Source: Acephala macrosclerotiorum
Lineage: Eukaryota; Ascomycota; Leotiomycetes; Helotiales; Mollisiaceae
Direction: 5' to 3'
Assembly (NCBI GenBank): GCA_014904845.1
Contig: MU119260.1
Span: forward strand, 62,001-126,000
Length of the DNA: 64,000 bases
Part shown: piece after piece, positions 46,301 to 57,700 of the stretch
Layout of the letters: the number at the start of each line of letters is the position of its first letter
Numbering within the stretch: position 1 is the stretch's first letter
The notes under the pieces: model-generated
The model's input: only the letters and a program-made list of their open reading frames with translations
What the model was told of the DNA's origin: nothing
The model's database searches: none
Position numbers and translations under genes: made by a program

Positions 46301-46996
46301 ATGGATTCCCCTCGCCCCTCATCCGAGACCTCAACCTTAGCAGAACAAGACCAACCCCTCCTCCTCTCAGAATTCACCATCTCCTCCCCAAACTCCCACA
46401 ATCCCTCTCCTAACGCCTCCACTAAACCACGAATCCCGAACCACATCTTCAGAATCCGCATCGCGATATGCATCCTCAACTTCCTCGCAATCCCAATCCC
46501 CGTCTTCGGCGCTCCAGACACTTTAATGCCCCTCCTCCCAATGACATACTTCACCACCTTTCTCATTTTCCCCGCAACGATTATCTTGTTGAACAATTCA
46601 CACGCGGGCAAGAAGAGCGGACGAGTAAAGGGGAGCCGGGATATAGAGCTTGGCTCAAGGAGGAGTGCGATATTGGTCGAAGACCCTATCACAGGAGAAG
46701 AAAGATGGATGTTAGAGCCGAAGAAGGAAGTGAAGACGATGGGACGAAAGCATATTTTGGGAATTGATATTTATTGCATGGTGGTGTTTCTCGTTTCGAT
46801 TATTTTGTCGCTTGTGTTTGGGATGGACTCGCCGAGGACATTGGGGGGAGTGGTTGCTGTTAGGGGCGTTACTATGCTCTTGATCTCTAGTGTGATGGTT
46901 GTTGGAGAGCGAGATGAGGAGAAGAGTGTGGGTGATGGAGAGGAGCTTGAATCTGAAGTCCTGCCTGGGTTTTGTTCGGGGACGGGGACGGGGTAG
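46301..46996 (+). CDS. Hypothetical multi-pass membrane protein, 231 aa
   Basis: ATG at 46301 (ACACCAACATGG). Residues 1-48 are Ser/Pro-rich and polar. Four hydrophobic segments follow: IAICILNFLAIPIPVFG, TYFTTFLIFPATIILL, YCMVVFLVSIILSLVFG and VRGVTMLLISSVMVVG. A basic/acidic loop separates the pairs (residues ~100-145), and the tail is acidic. No family recognised and no targeting presequence, unlike its left neighbours. Single exon, coding-like composition. Confidence 0.6.
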   Translation: MDSPRPSSETSTLAEQDQPLLLSEFTISSPNSHNPSPNASTKPRIPNHIFRIRIAICILNFLAIPIPVFGAPDTLMPLLPMTYFTTFLIFPATIILLNNSHAGKKSGRVKGSRDIELGSRRSAILVEDPITGEERWMLEPKKEVKTMGRKHILGIDIYCMVVFLVSIILSLVFGMDSPRTLGGVVAVRGVTMLLISSVMVVGERDEEKSVGDGEELESEVLPGFCSGTGTG

Positions 46997-47822
46997 GTTC
47001 GCAGCCAGACGATGAATACTTTTTACAAGAATTTTTCAACCTCAGTCTTGTCTCGAGAACACTGGGACATTAAAATGTATTTTACTTGTTCTTATGCTCT
47101 CAATCTCACAAGGGATCTCACCCCAAGGACATTCTTAGCAACCTTCAATCCCCCATACAAAGACGGTCAAAATCCAAATATTCACCAACCAACCAAAAGG
47201 TCAAACAAAGTTACGCGTCGACTGAGATGTGCAACTAAAACACAATCTTATCACTCAGAACCAAGATATCAACAAAGATGATCCTCACTATCATAAGAAG
47301 CCAGGCCAGAGGATGCAGGGCTGGTGATTCCTGGACTGAGAATACTATAGCGCAGACGTAGACATGCAACGAAGTGACCATTATGCTATTGAACTCGGTA
47401 CATTAAGCTCAATACGAAAGCAGGTAATCACTTTCACGAAAAAAGCCACACCGAATAAAAGTGAATAAGACCCGGCCGGGTGAGAGCCTTACCACCACGA
47501 GAAGTGCGTGCAACGAAAGCTGACCATTATTCCAGAAAATCCAAAACACTCATTGAATACGGTAGTGCTGTCAATGATGTGAGTATCACCACCATAATCT
47601 GCGCCGAATCTGGACCTCTCTAAAGTCCACTTTCGTCTTGGACTGAGCCTTGAGTCCTGAGCACGTTAATGGATCAGCTGGATCATGCTTAGTGGTTCCC
47701 ACTATGTTATCTATGTATAAGTTTCGCGAATGCCAATTGTGGGGAACACAGCCTCCTCTTTAAACCTATTAAGATGTCGTGATGGCATCCGTCCTCGCTC
47801 CCTTGTCAAACTTGTAAAGGTC
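46997..47822. other. Convergent intergenic region
   Basis: Between the 231-aa membrane protein (+) and the end of the NLR-like gene (-). No supported ORF. Confidence 0.4.
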
Positions 47823-50800
47823 TCAAGTGAGCTCAATAACCTTTCTCTCCCACCCATCTAGATTGTCCTTGCAGTCTGGACCAAGGAAAACTCCAACTCT
47901 TCTAAAGCACCGCTCTTCGGCTAACAGTATTAAGCCAACCCATCGCAAGTCTCTTCCAGTCGCGGTGTACGCCAATCTTGATACGACAAGAAGATGAAGA
48001 GTTTTGTCGTCCTCCAAGTCCGTCATCCGAGCGTTGCTGTCGAACAGGTACTCACAGCCAGCAATATGGTTGGTCGCTGATATCTCGTAGACCGCCCCTT
48101 CCAGTTTTATAGATCCTCTTCGGAAATCTATATATTCTAACTCCGTGTATTCAATAAACTTGAGGTGATTGCGCCCAAGCTGCTGCTCGGTCTCAATCTT
48201 CACCACTGAAGCCAGCCGGTAAGATACGGGCAGGGTGGTTGATACCCAGCTCCAATTTGGTGGTCTGTTGAAATATTTTCTCTTGTCTCCGGGCTTCTCC
48301 TCTTCAATCTCTTTTCTCCTGACAGTCCATAGCAAGCTGCGCTCAATATCGTCCAGCCTTATGCCTTGGGAGGAAGTTGTAGCCTTTTCGCAAAGCAGAG
48401 AGCCGAGAAGATTACCGATGGACTCATCAATCCCCGCTGAGGGATCGTACCTACGATGGTAAGGAGCCAACTCCCTAGATGAAATTATCTCGACGTATTG
48501 GTACCATTGATCGAACACATGCGTTTTCGCCACGAGGTTCGCGTTCGGAATGGGCAGCTTTTTCAACTCCATAGCAAACGCTTCGAGAGACTGAATATTG
48601 CGTAGGACTGGTTTGTCAAAGCCCGCATGCCCACAGGTACGAAGGCAAGAGCCGCAGTTCCATAACAACTGGCCCGCAGCGACAATTACTATCCTGCGTG
48701 CTAGTATGGCTTCTTGAGTTTCCCACATCTCCAAGAGAACCCTGTTCATGGCCTCCTTCGCAGGGCTCAAGGGTCGACGGAGATGGACAGGAAACGCTTT
48801 CCCATCAGGAGATAGACGAATCTTAAGTGGCAAGAAATTGTAGCAGTATTCGTAATTGAGTCGAGCCAGCGGCTCTCTTCCTTTCGGAAATGATAGGACG
48901 AGATCTGCGGCAGAGATGTAACAAGACAAAAGCCGCATTTCCGTCTCCATATCCTCCGGCGAGTCGTGGATAATACAAAGATAGTTGAGGAAGAGATACC
49001 TGTATCCGAGTATGCGAAGGATTTCGATAATATCCCTGGTGCCTTCAAGTTCGGACCACGAAATTCCACTGCATCGTTCCTGAACATTGCTTATTAAAGT
49101 AACCAGAGACCGCATATTTGTCGGCTGGCAGGAAGAAAAAGCAAAACAGGAAATTCCTGTCTGATCTTTGGTAGAGATAAGACGAGGTGTGAACTCCCTG
49201 TCTCCAGGTCCGATATCGAGCAAGCGAGTGGGCAGCTCGGTCTCTTGAAATTTCTGGCATGCCGGATGCTGATCGCAACATGAAGCTAACCACGACTTGA
49301 CAATCGGATCAGCTACATATGAGTGTTCCCGTATGCTCCGGCCTTGGAATGGGAAATTCGGTACTGTGGATGAGGCAGCATCTGTCCCAAGTCAGCCAGA
49401 AAGGTCCCCCTCGTTGATCGGGTGCCATGCTATTAGAGAACTTACCGCGGCTATCATCATCCACGCAAAACTCAAATTCTAAATAAGATACGTCATTAAC
49501 GAAAACAGTAAGGAGGTCTCTTCCTTGTGTAGGGTTTGCCGAGTCTGCCGCAAGTGATGCTTTGACTTGTATGTCGAACTTTTTGGCTGTGGCAAGCTCC
49601 TCGGGCTCCTCGGACTCCTCGAGATCCACGATGATACTAGACATACCCTGGCAGAGAGGACAGCCATTCGCAATGGATTGCCCGAATTCATCTGGCGATG
49701 GCCAATAAGGACATTTTAGGCCTTTCCTTGAGGCCTCGAGCCAACCTTCGACATCGCAGTACTTACAGAAGTCGGAAGAGTCGACATATAGCCTTGGCCG
49801 TTCCGAGCCCACTTGTGCGTTGCTTTCAAAATTCTCGAGGCCGCCCAGAGGTCCCCGAGTCCAGTCATTAAATGCGAGTGGTGTGTCAATCTGCCTATCA
49901 TTCGGGATAAGAGAGGTTCGTGGGTCTAGCCTTTCAAATAGCGGAATCACGTTCCACGAACGACAACTAGTTGCAACCTGCGACGCGGTGAGTCGGTCCA
50001 CGTTTCTTCGCTCTCTATCAGCTCCTGCATTCAGCAGCAATTCGCAAATATTTCTGTTATTGCAGAAGGCGGCCGTATGCAATAGGGTACCGTGACTCTC
50101 ATCAGGAACGTTCAAGTCTAGACCGTATTCAATCGCTAATTTTACGATCGCCTCCTGCCCGAAGAGTACTGCAATGTGAAGCGGCGTTAATCCGAATGCA
50201 TTAAGCGCTAGTGAGTTGGACCCTGCGAAAAGAAGGAGGCGAAAGATTGTTAGAAACCCCTGAGAGGCAGCGAGATGCAGCGGGCTGTTGCTGTCGTCCT
50301 GGTTGTTGAGCTTTACATGTCGAGACTTACTTGTGTGGTTGAATGTTCCATCAACATCCAGCAAGAGTTGGACCTGTTCGACACTGCCCCGCAAGACGGC
50401 ATTGTGAAGCGCAGTATTTCCATAGGCATCAGGTTCGTCGAGTCTGGCTTTCGAGGCAATCAGGAAGAGAAGACATTTCATTTCCTCTGTGGTCGGCCGA
50501 AGGGAACAAAAACGCAAGATTGGCAACTTTTCTGGCTTGGACGGCTCCATGGTCTCGAAATATATCGAACTAAAGGTTGGGTGCAAAGACAACATGATAT
50601 CCTCCAATCGACGAGATTCGGACGCATAGCGGCAATGAATGGACCAGAATCTCTGCGAGTAAGCCATAATCGTCTTTAATTCCTTGAATGTATCTCCGTA
50701 GAAAGCCCAATCCTTTTCAAGCTCAGAGAAAATAACACAGCCAAGGGCCGCTTGGAGATGCTGTTGCGCAAAGCTAAACTCATCTTCCTTCTTCTCTTCG

Positions 50801-53163
50801 AAGTATTGTCGAACAGAAAGATGAGCCAGCTTTACCATACCCCTTGGGGTCTCGATGATAAAATTGCTGCAAAACTGCAAGATATCTTTCTCTGAGATGT
50901 TTGATCCAATAGTCGTGTCTTCCGCAGATGAATTGGTAGAACCACTATCGTTGTTTTCCCTGTTTCTCTCCTCTAGCTCGCCTAGCTCGAGCCCGACGAG
51001 AGCATGTATTTCTTTCGCCGAGAGAGGGCGAAGCGAGCAAAGTACTAGCTTCATAGATGTCTCGACGATGCATCTTCGATAGTCTTCATCATCGCCAACA
51101 GCATCATCGTATATCTGATCATAAGCCTGAAACAACCTATCGATAGCTGGAGCTCTTGACTGCTCAAGTTTAACAAGTCGCTTTTCGAAGTCCTGTGTCG
51201 GAGATGTTCTCCCTTGGCGCCTAGATCGTGGGAGGAATATATCAAGCTCTAGCACAACCCATCTGAATCTACTCTAAAGTCAGCGTAACTCTATTTGAAT
51301 GGCCCTGGGCACTTACACTCCTTCCGAAAATGTGACGAGCGCCTTTTTCAGTCGTTCAGCATGTGTCGGGTCTAATTTAGACTTAAGAGACCGCTGGGTG
51401 ACCTCCCGTTCAATGTAGTCCTTGATGTCCATGGCAGTCTGAGATTGGATTGAGATTGTCTCTACACACAGAGTCGGCACTTCTGCCGGCACGTCGATAC
51501 TAGGCCGACTGGAAACGAGGACACGAATTTTCTCTCCGATGCCGTACAAGGTGGTGAGATTATCCAGAAAGCTGTCGTAATCCGCCAACTCATCCAGGGC
51601 GTCAAATACAAGGGTAATCTGGTCGTCTCTAACACGAAGAACGTCCTGGAGAAGCTTTAAAGTCGCTTCGAGGCTCAGATCACTCTCCCCGGCTGCTTGG
51701 CGGCTGCTTCGTTTGAACGCCTCGTAAATCGGATCGGCAATGCTTCCATCTAGCAGTATTGAGCACTGCGCTAGGATAGAACGAAATATATTCGTTGTGT
51801 CGTTCCTGATGGTAATCGAGGTACTTGGGGCTGCGTTGACGGAGACTTGACTGGAGGAGTTCTCTGAGCAATAAAAGAAGGCTAAGCGTCCATCAGAGCG
51901 CGTCATCAAATGCTCAATCGCGATCGAAATCAGAGAGCTTTTCCCCGTGCCTACTACGCCTTGCAAAAGCAGAAATCCGGACGAACTCTGGTGCCACGAT
52001 GTGAACCTCTCATCTTCAAAAAGCCACCGTCCTGAACCGAGATATGCGTCCCCAAGGCGCCCGCAGAGCTCAGCATGGTCCTGAAATGGATTGATCGGAG
52101 AGATCCACTCCATAATGTCGCGGTGTTGCTTCCGTCTAGCAGTCACTTCCTCAATTGCCCTGTTCAGGGAAATTGACTGTTCCCTGACAAGGTCCTCGAG
52201 AGTTTTGAAAGACACCTGGTGGAGACGGACACTTAGGGCATCGACCGGCCGGTGGCAGAGCGATTCTGCTTTCTTGACACCAGCGAGGGCATCTTCCCAA
52301 GGCGTGCCAGAGAAGATGTTACGGCCCAGTCTCTTGAGCGTGCTTGCAGCAAAATATTGTGCCACAGAAGCCTGGTATTCGAAGATTTTGGTGTAGAGAT
52401 CCAAGACCGTGCTCTTGAACTCGTCTCTGACGACCGGGTTTAGCAGAAACTCTTGCTCAACAAGGTTGTAAGAGCCGAGGATGCAGGTGACCTCCTGCAA
52501 CCCGCTAATAGCACCCTCCATTTGTGAGAAGTCGCTCATGATAAACTACATTAGATTAGATGTTTCCAAGGTCTCTTCATAAAAACCTTTGCAAATTTAG
52601 ACTTACTGGGATTGTAAGAGATATGAACGTCCACGGGAGGGACACAAAAGATGGTGCCAGGTTCATGCCAGCAGAGACAAGAGGAGTAGCTTTGGACACG
52701 GCGCCCAGAATCCCTTCCAACGTGTCCCTAATCTTGTGAGGTTTATTGAACCACGCGTAGGTCCACTGCTTGTCTTCCATCCTTTTCTTCTGCGAGAGCG
52801 ACACGGCGGCGATGCCTTCAGAAGAAAAGATGTCTGTTTTTTCCGGCAGATTGGCATCGTTTTTGATTATAGTTTCGAGGTTGGCGACTAGCTGCGGCTT
52901 CTCTTTTCGTAACGCTTCGTATGCCTTCTTCCACAGCAATTCCCGCTCCACTTGGAGATGTGTTGGGGCAGTCGCGGGTCGCTCTGCTGCAGGTTGTTTT
53001 GAGTGTGAAGCGTTAGGGACCGGCTGGGCGGCTGCATGAACTCGTCAGTTACGGTGCGTAGATCGCGGGAGTTGCTACCGATGCACTTACATGAGTGAGC
53101 TTTCGCTTCCTTGCGATTCTCAAGCTTGAAGGGCTTAGCAAATTTCCGAAATAGCCCTGCCAT
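47823..53163 (-). CDS. NLR-like protein with NACHT, ankyrin repeats and a C-terminal HET module (1700 aa)
   Basis: Five exons on the minus strand (53091-53163, 52607-53031, 51317-52545, 49446-51262, 47823-49381) with canonical 54-64-nt introns total 5103 nt, exactly 1701 codons. Order: a basic N-terminus (AGLFRKFAKPFKLENRKEAK); a NACHT N-terminal-like helical domain (ERELLWKKAYEALRKEKPQL, ~residues 60-330); NACHT ATPase with Walker A GVVGTGKSS (~362-370) and Walker B LVFDALDEL (~478-486); a winged-helix-like region (VKLAHLSVRQYF near 720); ankyrin repeats ~855-1015 (GNTALHNAVLRGSVEQVQLL, NSPLHLAASQG, GLTPLHIAVLFG, LLHTAAFCNNRNICELLLNAGAD); a Cys-rich HET lead-in (FCKYCD, GCPLC); then a HET domain (PTRLLDIG, LGYRYLFLNYLCIIHDSPED, ISAADLVLSF, ~1200-1500). 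Fungal NLRs with HET trigger cell death on non-self recognition; that role here is inference. Confidence 0.85.
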
Positions 53164-53795
53164 CTTCTATTTCGAAACGCGGACTTCCGTAATCGTCAAT
53201 TCTGCTCTCCCTCGCTTCGCAGGACATATGGAAACGAAACCTCAGGCATCACGGGAGAACTTCGGGCCAACAAAAACACTTCGGACCACACCAAAGCGCT
53301 ATAGATGAGAACGCTAATTTTTTTATCGCTAACTTCTAGCGATGCTCCTTAAAATACAGCGTCCACATCGCTAAACTTTAGGCTCTCGATCACTAAAGCG
53401 ATCCACTAAATGCCAGGCAAGTTGCCAACTTGAAGTCACAATAATGTAAGCCGGAATGCTCTAGATTCTAGTGCTAAAGATCTAGGTACTTGGAATCGTA
53501 CTACTTTAATTTGTAGTACTATAAGTCGTAGTGCTTCGGGATGTGTGGCTCTAAACTGGGGCACTCGGGTTTATCATTTTGAAAAGAGCAGTACTCCATA
53601 CAGTCGAGGTTACCAGTAACAGAACGCGAAAAAATACAAGAGCACCTACTGACAGACCATGCGCCAAGGGTCGCAGCTTACGGGCTGATACGGATTGGAA
53701 GGAAGTATTACTGGATTCTGCCCGCTTGAGTAGGCCGATCACGACATTTACTCCTGTCGCATGACATACGTGATACATCATGTATATGAGCTACC

Positions 53796-53827
53796 TTCAA
53801 GCCCTCAGCCCTCAGCCCTCAGCCCTC
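53796..53827. repeat. Tandem heptamer (AGCCCTC)n, four copies
   Basis: AAGCCCTCAGCCCTCAGCCC continuing to CTCAGCCCTC, four perfect units. Non-coding. Confidence 0.85.
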
Positions 53828-54558
53828 TCTTCTTCATTCTCTAGGCTAGATTTCTCGAATTTTATAAATACGACGATCTGCTACCACCTCCATACGTGCT
53901 ATACTCCAACGTCTCCATCGTGACAGCGTCTCAAGTACAGGCTGCCATGACGGCGGCGCTTCAATCCGGCTAACGTGTGACGAATTCTTTCCTTCCTTCC
54001 CCATTTTAGAATTGTAGGAACTTGGTAATTCCACAACCAAACCACCGCAGAATTTTGTACGTGCCTGCGCGGCTATAAGCAGACGAGCGAGGAACAGCGA
54101 GAATGAAAACGGTCTACTTTAGCTGAAGAAAGGGCTATCCCTGGGGGATCCTGTTTGGGGCCCCTGGGAACCGACTTGGTCCCCCGGAAGACAGTTGTGT
54201 ACAGTTGACAACTTTCGCACGGTAGAGTCGAATGGTAAGCAAATTATGATTTGTTAATAGAAGGGAGAGCAGGAACGTGACTGAGCAGCCTAAGCAAAGC
54301 GTGAGGCGAGGGTGAGTAGCGCCTGAGCAGAGCGGCGATGGTGACTAACCGCGTTGGAAGGAAGGGAGGTAAAGATTCGGCTGAGATCACCCAAATTACC
54401 TGAGTAGCTAGCTCTCAAGTAGATCGAACGAACGAACAAAGCCCAACAGACAGAAATCGACCATCCAGAAATCAGTCAGATACGCAACAACAAAACTTTC
54501 CTGATTGTCTTCGAAAACTAGGACGTTTATTCATTCATTCACTCACTTGGCATGAACG

Positions 54559-54654
54559 TGCCGTGAGATATGCAACGAAACTTAAATTACGGTATCACTT
54601 ACCATTGAAACGACCATTTCGACATCTCGTTACATATCTCACTCACTCACGGCA
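54559..54654. repeat. Imperfect inverted repeat (hairpin)
   Basis: TGCCGTGAGATATGCAACGA at 54559-54578 pairs with the reverse complement at 54623-54654 (TCGTTACATATCTC, then ACTCACTCACGGCA). The right arm has an extra 8-nt GAGTGAGT-type insertion. Loop of about 42 nt. It could be a short MITE remnant or a structured RNA region. Confidence 0.5.
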
Positions 54655-55438
54655 ATATGGTTCAGAGCACCACATCCATCCTTCATCATCTTTCACTGAA
54701 ATACCCTGATTGGATGGGATGGATATTCACTTTTCTCGCTAGGGCGAAAAAAGGTAGATAGATAGAACAATTGTCGGTCGATCAAAATCGAAACATATAA
54801 TGAAAGCTCCAAATCTTCGTGGAACAATATATTTATATTTTGAAGTCTCATCTTGGGCGGTGTGGGAATGGATTAATCCCATTCTAACTTTTCGAGGGTT
54901 GGGTGGATAGTTAATCAACCCTTTACAAGATTTGAATCTCTATGAAAATCAAGTGTGACGTCGAAGATTGAAGTAAAGTAAGCGAACAAAAATTTGGATA
55001 TGGAGGAGTAGGAGGGTGCTCAAAGAACCCGAGACTTCGAGTCTTCGATTCATCCATAGAAGAGAGAGGTAGCAGTCTCTTTTGATAGACGGGCTCAATG
55101 TTTTCAGTCTCTATCCAAGGAGAAATAGAGCTCGATGTCTTTGATTCCGATGTATGTTTGAACGATCTCATCAATTAAGGTCTCCTAGCTGTCCGAGTAC
55201 AAATTCTCGAAACAATACGTAGAAAGTAATTGACAACAAGAATGCTTGGGCACTGACCCCTCGAAAGCGACATCATCTGTTAGAATCTACTTCTACTTAC
55301 TCTAGAAATTCTGTGTATCAAGGACCCTTTCTCTTCGAATCCCCGGAATCCACTCTACTCTCCCTCTATCTTCTATTTTTTCTCTATCTATAACTCCATA
55401 ACTTGTCTAAAGTACCCTCTAACCACAAGCGACAGAAT

Positions 55439-56266
55439 CTACAACTTAGCACTCTCCTCCACCAAAGTCCCATTACTCTGATACCCCGCCTCCCCCCATT
55501 CCCTCTCAGCGTTATCCCTCAATCTCCTCTGCTCATTCTCAGAAAGCGGCTTTTCCGTCCCTAGCCTTCTTATCCTCGATTCCTTGGTCTCTTTGATACT
55601 AGCTCTTTCATCTTGATGCCTTTCATCTACGTATTGGTATGACCTGAATTCGGTGTTGGCCCAGCCAGTGCCCGTGAATTTGTCGTTACCCTCCCAGTCT
55701 TCAGTGAAGTAGTGCAGGAAGCCACCATGCGTCGTAACAACTATATGGGCATCTCCCTCTCCTGGATTCGCCTCCAGCCATGTCCGTCCCAACTCCCTCA
55801 ATATCTTCCTAGCTTCGAGAGCGCGGGCTTCGATTGCGGAGGCAGCCGGCGACCATTTTCCTGTCTTGGAGTTCCAGCCTGATTCTACCCTCGACAGGTC
55901 AACAGCTCCTTTGTATTTACCCTTTCCAAACTCCTCCTCAAGTTTCGAGGGGGAGGAGCCCGTGTCACAGGGAAGGTCGGATGTTTCCTGTAATTCTGGC
56001 ACTGCAATAACCTTGAATTTCTCATATTCATCGCTCGGAGGATGGATAAGTGTCGGGAGCGAGAGAAGCGTCGTGTAGATTGTTCTTCGCAGAGGAGAAG
56101 CAACAAGATGCGTGATGACTGGTGTATGTGGGAAATCGATGGCAAGATGGCGGCATTGTGCTTCTCCTAGGGGAGTGAGAGAGGGATCCGGGAGTTTGTG
56201 GTTTTCGAGGTTGAGGTTGTGGTAGCCTTGGGCGTGGCGGATGCAGTGGATTGTTATTCTTGCCAT
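55439..56266 (-). CDS. Histidine phosphatase superfamily protein (phosphoglycerate mutase-like)
   Basis: Single-exon, 275 aa. The catalytic motif is at the start, ITIHCIRHAQGYHNLN (RHxxxxHN, His ~11). LTPLGEAQCRHLA and LVASPLRRTIYTTLLSL follow, both typical of branch-1 histidine phosphatases. The second catalytic His is in VVTTHGGFLHYF. The RHAQGxHN form and length match the fungal group that includes yeast Pmu1, implicated in removing small phosphorylated compounds, rather than glycolytic phosphoglycerate mutase. A charged C-terminal tail (RIRRLGTEKPLSENEQRRLR) is common in this group. Cytosolic; substrate unknown. Confidence 0.88.
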   Translation of the reverse strand: MARITIHCIRHAQGYHNLNLENHKLPDPSLTPLGEAQCRHLAIDFPHTPVITHLVASPLRRTIYTTLLSLPTLIHPPSDEYEKFKVIAVPELQETSDLPCDTGSSPSKLEEEFGKGKYKGAVDLSRVESGWNSKTGKWSPAASAIEARALEARKILRELGRTWLEANPGEGDAHIVVTTHGGFLHYFTEDWEGNDKFTGTGWANTEFRSYQYVDERHQDERASIKETKESRIRRLGTEKPLSENEQRRLRDNAEREWGEAGYQSNGTLVEESAKL

Positions 56267-57700
56267 CTTCTTGTTCTTCGAGCTGTGTATTGAGTGTTGT
56301 GTTCGCAGAGGTGTTCGTTCGAGATGTTGAGTGAGGTCGAGCTACGCTCGATAGTGGGGTCGAATTTTTCGGTGACGGAATTCCGTCCAAATCTATCTCT
56401 GGGTAGTAAAATAACAAATGTATCCAACAACAAAAGAAACCTGTCTATCTCTACCATCTATAAATCTATGGAGGAAGAACAAAACTTCGTACAACTCGAG
56501 AGCAAGTTTGTACGTTAGACAGAGCAATGACTCTTCCTCTTTTTTTGGGGGCTTCCGTAATCGCATCGCAGACACTTGTCAGTTTGAGCCAAAAGTTCCT
56601 TGACCGGCCCGAACAGAAGCACCTAAGTAGAAACGCCAATGACGTTTAAGCTTTGGCAGGCGTGCGGAGAATTAGAGCGCCGAGGGGAGGAGGTGAGGCG
56701 ATATCTTATCGCGATCCGGGGAAGAGGAAGGAATGGATGACGAAGTTCGTAGTCTCGTGGTCGTGGGTGAGATATCGTATGGATTGGGAGAAGAATTGAG
56801 GGAATCGAATCGCGGCTCGCGTCTCAAGCAGCTGACTCCTCCCATGGCCTTGGAGTAGGCTACAAGCATGGCAGAGATGACGGATGATTGATGCGAATTG
56901 CTGGAAGCAGCACAGATTGTTCAATATATATTTTGATGTGGGTTAGATAGAAGGAGGAAAGGGTGTAGGGAAGAATAGTTTGAAGAGGGGGAAAGTCTCT
57001 AGCGAGTGTTTCCGACGAAAAGGGCAATCACGCCACAAAGGGAGTACTCTAGAAACTATACAGGGATAGGTACAGAGTTCTGGCATTGGTTATATTCAAG
57101 GGTATATGGCTAGTGCTCTCCTCTGCTCTGTGCAATCAACTTTCCTCCCATCTCCTCTTCCTCCCCTTGCAGACAGACATCACGCGTCTCTGTCTCCTAC
57201 CCCGCCGGCTCAGTCTCCTCATCACAAGTCTCCAAAATCCTCAACTACAATAAAACAACGCCGAAGGAATCAAACGGATCCCATGAGAAAAGCCAATCTC
57301 AAACTCCATCCCACGCCGAGCCTTCTCGCACACACAAACGGGGCAAGATAGGCTATGATATTCGCACAAACGAACGAACAAAACGTAAAGTGTAACGCCG
57401 GCAATGAAAAAAAGAACTCCTCCATCTATGTTGTATTGCTCATGATCCGACTTTTCGATGACGTGTTATGTACTCGTGTTGTATTCCATTGTATATGTAA
57501 TAGCCAAGCGCCGTGCAATGATATGCACATGCAATCCTGCTTTGTTCGCGAGGACCAGGAACAGAATCTAAAATATTTGTGAATTGAATCGAAGTGTGGT
57601 GTTGTGGTGTTTTGTTGTAATTATGTATGTACTATGCTGTCCTGTTGGTCCTCGGCGCAGGTGAATGTGAGTCTCCGCTAGTTATCCTTGACGTGGTAAT
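56267..57700. other. Intergenic region, no gene recognised
   Basis: Between the start of the histidine phosphatase and the end of the glycosyltransferase, both minus-strand. Short ORFs only. It contains TG-rich stretches near 57595-57625. Confidence 0.4.

Larger units (their letters stand above)
53164..55438. other. Long region upstream of the NLR-like gene, no gene recognised
   Basis: 2.3 kb without a supported ORF. It holds small palindromes (ATCGCTA/TAGCGAT at 53325-53343; GTACTAC/GTAGTAC at 53498-53519), a 7-bp tandem repeat and a longer inverted repeat described separately. It may include the NLR promoter and old repeat debris. Confidence 0.4.
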
